DNA of 64,000 nt, from the NCBI RefSeq assembly GCF_003576645.1, contig NC_044927.1:11537369-11601368 (forward strand), in the 5' to 3' direction. Positions 56,990 through 64,000 of this stretch are shown here, piece by piece. The DNA comes from Ipomoea triloba (lineage: Eukaryota > Streptophyta > Magnoliopsida > Solanales > Convolvulaceae). Within the stretch, counting starts at the first letter, position 1. Each line of letters opens with the position of its first letter. A program made the translations under genes and the position numbers. The notes under the pieces are model-generated. The model worked only from the letters and a program-made list of their open reading frames with translations. It did no database searches and was not told the DNA's origin.

Positions 56990-58460
56990 ATTAGTTGTCC
57001 TCAGGTGATGGTCACACAAGTCAAGCTGCTGTTGAATCATCTGTTAATGCTACTGAGAATAGTTAAGGTGCTCAGTCCTCTAAATCAGAACAGTTCTGAT
57101 TTAAAACTTGGGTTTGCATTTTCTACTTTCGCCCTCCTTAGAAATCTTGTGTCTACAGATTCACAAGTTAATGGCAATAGGGGGAGTAGAACAAACCTTC
57201 TAACCATGTTACTTGTTATTGTTTGCTGCTATTGGTTACTTGTTGCTGCTGAACTGCTGGTTACTACATTTAATGAAGACCCTCAGACCCTCAAGATATT
57301 TTTTTTAAGCTGCTAGCTGCTAGTGAAGACTTTATCTTTGAGAATAGGCAGCTGTAATAATTAGTCTTGATCTGTTAATGCTTTTTGTAATAGTTGGGGT
57401 CTGTTTGCAGTTGTTAAATGAAATTTCTTTTTGATGGTCAAATTGATTGAACTATCTTTCAGGTTTAGAAGCTTTTGTTCAAGTAGAAATACTACATTGC
57501 CATTAAACTTAACATAGGGTGAGATTGTTAATAAAAAGGTTTTATTAAAAGAATACTTGCGAGATTTGAACTCCCATGTTGTTAAGGTTTCATGACAAAA
57601 TTAGCTATTTTACTTCTAGTTAAAAAGATAGATCAGTAACATCGGTTGATTAAGTCTCGTTGTATTAAGTTTAGATCGAGTCTGTACAAAATAATTGTAT
57701 AGTTCATAACAAAGTTCAGATGACTCGAAGACTTGAAGACATAAACTTGAACTAGCACTAGATTTTTTTTTGAAAAGAACTAGCACTAGATTAGTTCAGA
57801 AGGAAGTGCAGAACGGTTGTTCAGTTATCAAGAATCTGATCTCAGATGATATATATAAAGGAGCCATTACTGTTATAAGAAGTTTGTTGAATTTACAAAG
57901 AAACTTCTACAGATAAAGTATGATTAAGCTAAATTGAATACTTGACACAGACTCTCTTCGATTCAAGTTGAAATTCTCCTTACGGAATTTGGGCATGGAT
58001 TCACTTTAATGAAAAGAATGATGTGCTGCTGCTGAGGGGGAGCCTCAATTCAAGAAGATCAGGAGATCATTATTTGACAACTCTTCAGGGAAGAACTCAA
58101 TGGATTGATGATTGCAGAACACCCATGGAGATTTCCACTTGTATTTTGCGCAAATTGTTGGTACAATCTTTTTGCTTGAAGTTAATAGAGAGTTGGGCTA
58201 ATCAGAGCGATGCCCCCAGATGTAGAAATGTTATTCCGAATTGGGTTAACAAATTGCTAAGTGTCTTTACTGCCTTGAATGTTTCTATGTTTTTCTAGTT
58301 CCTTGAATATCGAACTACTAACTGAACTACCACCGTCTTAGTTCACAGCATGTTTAGAGTTAGAAAGATTAGTCAGTACTTGTGGAACGTAGTCATTAAG
58401 TTCGTCTCACAAGAACTCGACTAAGTGCGTTTATAATTAACTCCACATCACACGCACGTT
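56990..58460 (+). mobile_element. Possible copia-type 3' region and LTR remnant
   Basis: Features suggesting a retroelement tail are two purine runs (AATAGGGGGAGTAG near 57177 and CATAGGGTGAGATTGTTAA near 57508), a possible LTR start TGTTAATAAAAAGG (57524) and a TATA-like ATATATATAAAGG (57850-57862). No conserved coding motif or second LTR confirms this. The short open frames at 57005 and 58023 show no recognisable product. Confidence 0.3.
57749..57792 (-). mobile_element. Minimal retroposon: poly(A) tail with 16-bp target duplication
   Basis: GAACTAGCACTAGATT occurs at 57749-57764 and 57777-57792 around 12 bases that read TTTTC plus poly(A) on the minus strand. This matches the insertion at 24289-24305 in kind. 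Confidence 0.7.
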
Positions 58461-58913
58461 CAGAAAGTTTGTAAGGATGTATTCAATTTTGAATTTCAAT
58501 GACTTTTATAGACTTTTTTTAAATAAATAAATAAATAAGGTTATAAAATTTTATGAATGTTTTTTTATATAGACTTTAAAAGTCTTTAAAAATCTACAAA
58601 AGTCATGATCGAATACACCCGTACTCTAATGGTTCATTTTGTTTCACTTTCATTGCTATTGACCAAGGTTGCAAAAATCGCTAGGCGCCTGGGGGGCGCC
58701 GATTAATCGGCGCCTAGACGGGCGCCTAGTTTTTTTTTTTTTAATTTAAATTTTAAAAAAATATTTTAAGTGTTAATAATTGTAAAGTGTTTAATATTGT
58801 AAGTCTTTACACTTGAATAGTTAAATAGTTAATACTTTTTTTTTTAGAAGAAAAGCTTAATTCATTGAATCGGAAACAAGACAATCAACAAGGAAGACAA
58901 GAGGAGTGTCAAA

Positions 58914-59400
58914 CTACTCCCCGCAACCTGACTCAGAAAAGGCCTCCCTAGCAACAATGTGGGTGGCACAATTCACAAATCGCTTCACAAACGCAAATTC
59001 GACATCATTTATCAAGGATGCCAAATCTTTAATATCATCCACAATCAAACCAAAAACTGAATGAAAAGAACTACAAGATAAAGCATTAAATAAAATCTGA
59101 GAGTCAGTTTCCACGTCCACACTACCATGCCGGTATCCTTCAACCAGCTAAGCGCCTCTGCATGCTAACAGCCTCCGCTACTTTTACGTCAAACAAACTC
59201 GGCAGCTGGACATTCTTTGCCACAAGGAACCTACCGTCCTCGTCTCTCAACACCCAACCTAGCCCAGTCGCATTACTACTATGACTTAGGCCCGCAACCG
59301 TGTTCAACTTTATTCTGCCACGCATGGGTTTATTCCATTTCGCGTCATGCTACCGTCTACTCTCCCCAGGAGTTTCCACTTGAGGGTGCTCATTCGCACT
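58914..59400 (-). pseudogene. LINE RNase H domain, frameshifted
   Basis: It begins KWNKPMRGRIKLNT near 59340, then GLGWVLRDEDGRFLVAKNV. It loses frame near 59140 and resumes as DVETDSQILFNAL...VNCATHIVAREAF to a stop near 58914. It corresponds closely to the RNase H tail at 22767-23054, so both LINEs belong to one family. Confidence 0.85.
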
Positions 59401-59579
59401 TCTCCAGTTAGCCAAGAATGATGCTGCACGATTAACAACCAACTCAAGGTCAAAAGGGATCCCATTCCAAATACATTCATTCCTACTATTCCACAATCCC
59501 CATCAAGACATTACCAGTCTATCAAGTTTCTCATCACTCAAGCACTGTAAACACTCAAAAAACCAGCTGGAAATATTAG

Positions 59580-59900
59580 AACTTTGAGTAGCACCTACCA
59601 TCACCCCCAATCTTGACCAAAGCTTTCTCGCTTCTCCACAGGCAACAAACAAATGCATCGCACTCTACTCCGTAGCCCTACACATGTGACAGATAATCGA
59701 GCAGTTAACATGCCTGGCAACAAAGCATCACATGTAGGGAGGTAAAGGGAGGCTAACTGCCAACATAAGGACTTGGCCTTGTGAGGTACATGCAACGCCC
59801 ATAGCCTATTCCAAGGGCGATTATCCACAATTTGATGTGAAAGACAGCGGTAACAAGACTTAACCGTATACACACCTTTGTGAGCCCAATGCCAAACCCA
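59580..59900 (-). pseudogene. LINE zf-RVT region
   Basis: The frame reads YTVKSCYRCL, then RLWALHVPHKAKSLCWQL and later LPT.DAL, the zinc-binding reverse-transcriptase-associated region (zf-RVT) found between RT and RNase H in plant LINEs. The C-terminal half loses the usual cysteine pattern through a frameshift. Confidence 0.75.
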
Positions 59901-59960
59901 ACCATTAGAAGGTTTATGCCTGCTAATAGGAATATTATAAATTAAATTAGCATCGCGAGG

Positions 59961-61299
59961 TTAAAATATGTCATTAACACATTCCATGTCCCAACACGTA
60001 CCGTGAGTATCTATGAGCGACGCAAACGGGGCATAGAAGATAGACTCATGCAGCACTGACTGAACATACGGATTATCGTCATTTGGTAACCAAGCATCAC
60101 TACCAATAACCGTATTCCGTCTATCCCCGATACAACGACGACACCCATCCCGCATAACATCCTGGACCGATAACATGCCTCTCCAATTAAACGAAGGATT
60201 ACTCCCCTCTGTTGCTTCCAGATAAGATGAGGTCGGATAGTACCGAGCCTTATACACACGGACTACCAATGATTCTGGCTTAGTAATTAGCCTCCATGCT
60301 TGTTTGCCAAGCAAGGCCATATTCATCTCGTGGAGCATTCTAAAACCCATACCACCCCTTGATTTAGGGGCACAAAGACCACCCCAACTTCTCCATCGAA
60401 TTCCTCTCCCATTCCCTATCGTTCCGGTCCACCAGTACTCGTTCATTAAAGTCTCAATTTCCTTGAACAAACCCACTGGCAGAAGAAAGACCATCATCGC
60501 ATAGGCCGGCAGAGCTTGTATTACATTTTTCAACAGTACTTCACGACCTGCACGAGACAGGAACTTAGCATTCCAGCTCCTTATTTTATTCAGAATACGC
60601 TCCTTGATAAACCCGAGAATCTCCTTTTTCCTTCTACCAACAAGAGAGGGCAAGCCTAAATATTTCCCACCAGTACTACCTTCCTTCACCCCCAGCATGT
60701 TAACCACATTCTCCTTACACTCCTGCGTGACATTAGAGCTGAAGCAGACTACTGATTTCTCAAAATTAATTTTTTGTCTGGAGGCTACTGAGTAGACATC
60801 AAGGATACCTTTCATAACCACACTCTCTTGGGAATTCGCACGGAAGAATAAAAAGCAATCATCCGCGAATAGCAGGTGCGATATTGGTGGTGCTCCCTTC
60901 GACACGCGCACTCCATGCAAAAATCCCATGCGTGACTTTCTATCAATTAGGGCATTGAGCCCTTCGGCCACAAGTAAGAACAGGTATGGCGATAAGGGGT
61001 CACCCTAACGAATACTTCTTTCTGGAATAATCGGACCTAACTGACATTGCTTGTGCAGAATATGGTACTGAACCAATGAGACTGATTCCATCAAAATATC
61101 AATGAAGTGACGGGCAAAACCCATTTTCAATAACACTGCTTCAATAAACCTCCACTTAACCAGATCATAGGCTTTGCTCATGTCAACTTTTACAGCAACC
61201 ACCCCTTCCCAGCCTTAAGTTTTCCGTTTTAGAAAGTGATGTACTTCATAGGAAAGCATAATATTATCGCTGATTAACCGGTCCGGCACAAAAGCACTT
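59961..61299 (-). pseudogene. LINE reverse transcriptase, partial
   Basis: From the truncated end it reads SAFVPDRLISDNI, then a stop in the frame, then VAVKVDMSKAYDLVKW (the first catalytic aspartate region). A second interruption follows near 61005. The long frame from 60971 then carries HLLFADDCFLFF (catalytic FADD at residues 35-38), KYLGLPSLVGR, and SRGGMGFR...ALLGKQ.WRL, the thumb/connection motifs of plant L1-type RT. The frame ends near 59961. At least two nonsense or frameshift defects are present. Confidence 0.9.
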
Positions 61300-61657
61300 A
61301 ATAGTTAATACTTATTAAGTTATTAGTTATTATTTATTAATTATTAGTGCATTACTTATTAGTTTAATTTAGCTATTACTTATTATTTTATTAAGTTATT
61401 ACTTATTAGACTATTAGAGTATTAGTTAATACATTATAACATTAATAGTTTAAATGTTTATTTATAATTTATATAAATAAAAAAAAAACGCGCAGCCGGC
61501 AGGTGGCCTAGGCGACCCAGGCGCCCGGCCAGGCGGGCTATGCAGCCTAGGCGCCTAATCGGCCAGCTAGGCATCCGGGCGCGAAGGAGGCCGATTTCGG
61601 CCTTCCTCAACGAGACGGGGCACCGCCTAGCGCCTAAGCGCGATTTTTGCAACACTG

Positions 61658-61787
61658 ATATTGACATTGTCCCGCCCACCCTCTCCCACTATCCCTTTAG
61701 CTTAAAACTAGTTTATAATACAAAAACCCAAAAAAAAATGAACTAAATAAAATATAAGGAAACGCAAGATACAAAAAATAATGAGAA

Positions 61788-61790
<3 letters not shown>
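61658..61790. other. AT-rich intergenic DNA
   Basis: Short spacer between the hAT target duplication and the TA microsatellite. Confidence 0.5.

Positions 61791-61828
<38 letters not shown>
61791..61828. repeat. (TA)n microsatellite
   Basis: Uninterrupted TA dinucleotides for about 38 bp. Confidence 0.95.
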
Positions 61829-61829
<1 letters not shown>

Positions 61830-63409
61830 CCAATAAAATTAGGCCTATAACAAGAACTAAAAATATTCGTCCAATTATTTTAATGAAATGAATTGTTCAG
61901 ATTATTTTGAGTTTAGTATTTTTTATTTTTCTACTTTACCCTCTGTAAGAAAGGTCTTAGGTTTGAACTCGATTTCAATCAGAGTTGACATAATTGTTGA
62001 ACATATACTACGAATATGTTGCAGTTTATTAAAAAAATTGTAATAAAAATTTTAATATTAACTTTGGTCAAATAATTAGCCCGACTAAATACATAGCATT
62101 CAAAGTTGAACATCAAAGATTACAAATAAAGAACCTTGAAAATTATTTTTTCTTGCATTTTAAAAGACAAACAAATTTAGGTTAAGTTTTTTAACTTTTT
62201 TTTTTCCGTTTAATTAATCTTATTTTGATTATTTAGAATACGACTCAATATTTCAATAATTATGATTTTGCATTATTAGGAATGATTTAGGTCATTATGG
62301 TATTAATATTTCTGGTATGTATTTCTATAATGGTACGATTGTACATTACTTTACAAATATTGTACTATTATTATTTTTATCGGACACAATTGTTCTTACA
62401 TCATTGCCAGCCCTTTGCAACCTAACTACAAAGTTGTTGATAAAAAATACAACTTCACTTGGACTTTAAAAGGTAGGACCATTGTCTAAAAATTTGACAA
62501 AGTTGACACTTCACTAGCTCCAATTGACTAATTTACACATTATTATTCTCATAAATATATCAATACATGAAAACTTTTAAAGAAATTTTCTATTTTAATT
62601 TTACTATATCATTGTAACAATGTCTATTATAATCATATATTTCGAATTATTTATCCTCATCCTCTATTGACAACAATTGTCATTGACAAACTCCTAAAAC
62701 AATTTGTCTTAAAAACAAATGGAAATTTAAAAAAAAAATCAGGCATAAACAATGCAAAGAACATATTAATATAAATTGGTATATAAAATACAGGCTATTT
62801 TTGTTTAGACACGCAGTTGTAACCTTATTTGTAAAGGACAAAACCTCAAGGTAGAAATACAGAAAGAACACTGTAGTACTTGAATAATAATGCATCAGCG
62901 TCACATGGTGCCATGCCACATCTTTCTGCATCTCAAAAATGATTCACTTTAAATTCTAATGTCTATGTAATAAAATAATTAAAAATAATACATTTGTAGT
63001 TGAATTCTTTCAATAAACAAATTTACAAAGGGAATAATTTCAAATTAATTATTTAATACAATAAATGCATTGTTTAAATGGTCCAATTGATTACACATGC
63101 AAATCTGCAATCGAACAAACAAATTGCATGTCAAACCAAATTTAATAGTGAAAAAAATAGTAATTTATGCCCCTCACAAATATATCAATTATCAATATCA
63201 CTTCTAAATTATTCATATTTGTGAGGAGTAAAAATTATAATTTTCTGATTAATAGTTTATGGATCAAAATGTTAAGCCTTTATGGCATATGATTTTGAAT
63301 TAGAAATGTATAAGTTTGAATTGGTATGGATGTCTGAATGTTAAAAATAAAATAAGTCGTGTATTGAATGCAATAAAAAAAATACTTATGGTGTAAATAT
63401 AAAGAAGTA
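61829..63409. other. AT-rich intergenic DNA, no gene seen
   Basis: Only low-complexity open frames occur. There is no coding-like composition, RNA gene or delimited element. Confidence 0.6.
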
Positions 63410-63421
63410 TAAATGTCATAT

Positions 63422-63732
63422 GGAGTTTTTCGAGTATAGTGATTTTGCTACGTTTAGTTCTAAAACTTTCAAATTGATTACCGGTGACCCTTCGACTTTC
63501 AAATTATTATCATCCGTGTTTCAAGTTAATCACCATAGTCTTTCAAGTTTCAAAATTTAACCAGTTGTGATCTTATTAGAAGGACTACAACTGGTTAAAA
63601 TTTGATAGTTGAAGAACCATGGATGATTAACTTGAATCATAGATGGTAACAATTTAAAAATTAATGAATCACAAATAATTAATTTAAAAGTTTAGAACTA
63701 AACGTGGTAAAATTAGTATATTCAAAAAAGCC
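63422..63732. mobile_element. 311-bp foldback MITE
   Basis: The arms are inverted copies of about 145 bp with 75-85% similarity (GTTTAGTTCTAAA, TTCAAGTTAATCA and TTTTAACCAGTTGT recur inverted). The ends are GGAGTTTTTCGAGTATA and, reversed, GGCTTTTTTGAATATAC. Flanking TAAATGTCATAT (63410-63421) and TAAATGGTATTT (63733-63744) could be a decayed target duplication. No protein is encoded. Confidence 0.75.
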
Positions 63733-63974
63733 TAAATGGTATTTAACTCATATGCATAACTTAATTATAGGACCACAAAGCAGGAAAAGGTATGTTTAAA
63801 AATAATTATATATAAAAAGCTGCAGCCAGGCTGACATAATTAAGATGAATTCTCTCGCAGGATGAAATTATAAAAACATCTCTGTGAGGAAAAACTAAAA
63901 CTTGATTCAAATCTAACCCGTACAAACAATTTTATGGGTCGGGTTAGAGGGCATTTGACCCGAAACAAGTTCCC

Positions 63975-64000
63975 CAAAAAAAAAAAAAAAAAAAAAAAAA
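63975..64000. repeat. Poly(A) run at the window end
   Basis: The run of A continues to the last base. It may be the tail of a retroposon or a contig end. Confidence 0.8.

Larger units (their letters stand above)
58838..61299 (-). mobile_element. 5'-truncated L1-type LINE nested in the hAT element
   Basis: A perfect 14-bp target duplication AATAGTTAATACTT (58824-58837 and 61300-61313) and a poly(A) tail (T run ending 58845) define the insertion. From the 5' side it carries the middle of RT, the zf-RVT region and RNase H. It is truncated within RT, typical of incomplete reverse transcription. Confidence 0.93.
58664..61657. mobile_element. hAT-type non-autonomous element with a nested LINE
   Basis: Inverted ends CAAGGTTGCAAAAATCGC (58664) and, reversed, CAGTGTTGCAAAAATCGC (to 61657) are flanked by 8-bp duplications CTATTGAC (58656-58663) and ATATTGAC (61658-61665), seven of eight identical. 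CA.NG ends and 8-bp duplications are hAT hallmarks. Both ends continue into GGCGCC/TAGGCGCC-rich subterminal repeats, and the interior is AT-rich. Without the nested LINE it would be about 520 bp with no transposase. Confidence 0.85.

Noticed and set aside
57005..57316. A 103-codon membrane-protein-like ORF
   Set aside because: Leucine/valine runs come from TTG/CTG-rich repeats. There is no start context, homology or neighbouring signal.
58023..58298. A 91-codon ORF
   Set aside because: It lies in probable LTR-type sequence, is short, and shows no recognisable motif.
62680..62931. An 83-codon hydrophobic ORF
   Set aside because: It lies in very AT-rich intergenic DNA. Phenylalanine/leucine/tyrosine-rich translation is expected by chance there.

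Overview
The window reads as a gene-poor, transposon-rich stretch of a flowering-plant (eudicot-type) nuclear genome. The evidence is plant LTR retrotransposons with tRNA-iMet and tRNA-Asp primer sites, L1-type LINEs with RNase H tails, a tRNA-derived SINE, hAT- and foldback-type MITEs, SAUR gene relics, and one AT-rich host gene with a probable 5'UTR intron. Species cannot be fixed from the sequence. Five single N bases (6281, 11625, 13095, 19753, 20674) look like contig joins; three are followed by a repeat of sequence already present, so part of the apparent duplication is probably assembly-made.

1-21.2 kb: a Sirevirus-type Ty1/copia element on the minus strand. It has a 3' LTR at 987-2726, a polypurine tract, a broken long accessory (env-like) ORF at about 2989-11624, a small ORF at 12379-12738, pol at 12937-16294, gag at 16869-18530, a tRNA-iMet primer site, and a 5' LTR at 18642-21242. 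The accessory ORF is split by a solo-LTR-like insertion (7431-10806; its first part repeated at 5570-6280) with a perfect 5-bp target duplication. The left flank holds a different coiled-coil ORF. The right flank is the gag-protease of a second, short-LTR copia element, itself inserted in a LINE RNase H tail (21.2-23.1 kb).

23-37 kb: mostly intergenic. It holds MITE-like and TGTACA-palindrome repeats, two SAUR pseudogenes inside a diverged segmental duplication, copia and LINE remnants, the only well-supported host gene (32235-33137, minus, conserved-looking but unrecognised, with a 48-bp coding minisatellite), a 386-bp foldback MITE, and an intact SINE with 15-bp target duplications.

37-56.8 kb: the standout region. 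A non-autonomous LTR-type element (LTR end and tRNA-Asp-like primer site near 37.2 kb) carries a gag-like gene whose middle has been amplified into about 32 tandem copies with a 546-bp period. Every junction between copies contains the same 54-bp segment, which is the inverted copy of the unique sequence just downstream of the array (55318-55371). This points to one template-switch event followed by tandem or rolling-circle amplification. The array ends in a highly acidic reading frame, then a conserved retroelement motif and three palindromic G-box-rich repeats.

57-64 kb: a weak copia-like 3' end, then a hAT-type element (58664-61657) with 8-bp target duplications that contains a nested 5'-truncated LINE (58838-61299) with a 14-bp target duplication. 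A TA microsatellite, a second foldback MITE and AT-rich DNA complete the window. Two tiny insertions (near 24.29 and 57.77 kb) consist only of a TTTTC-plus-poly(A) LINE-like tail flanked by 13-16-bp duplications.
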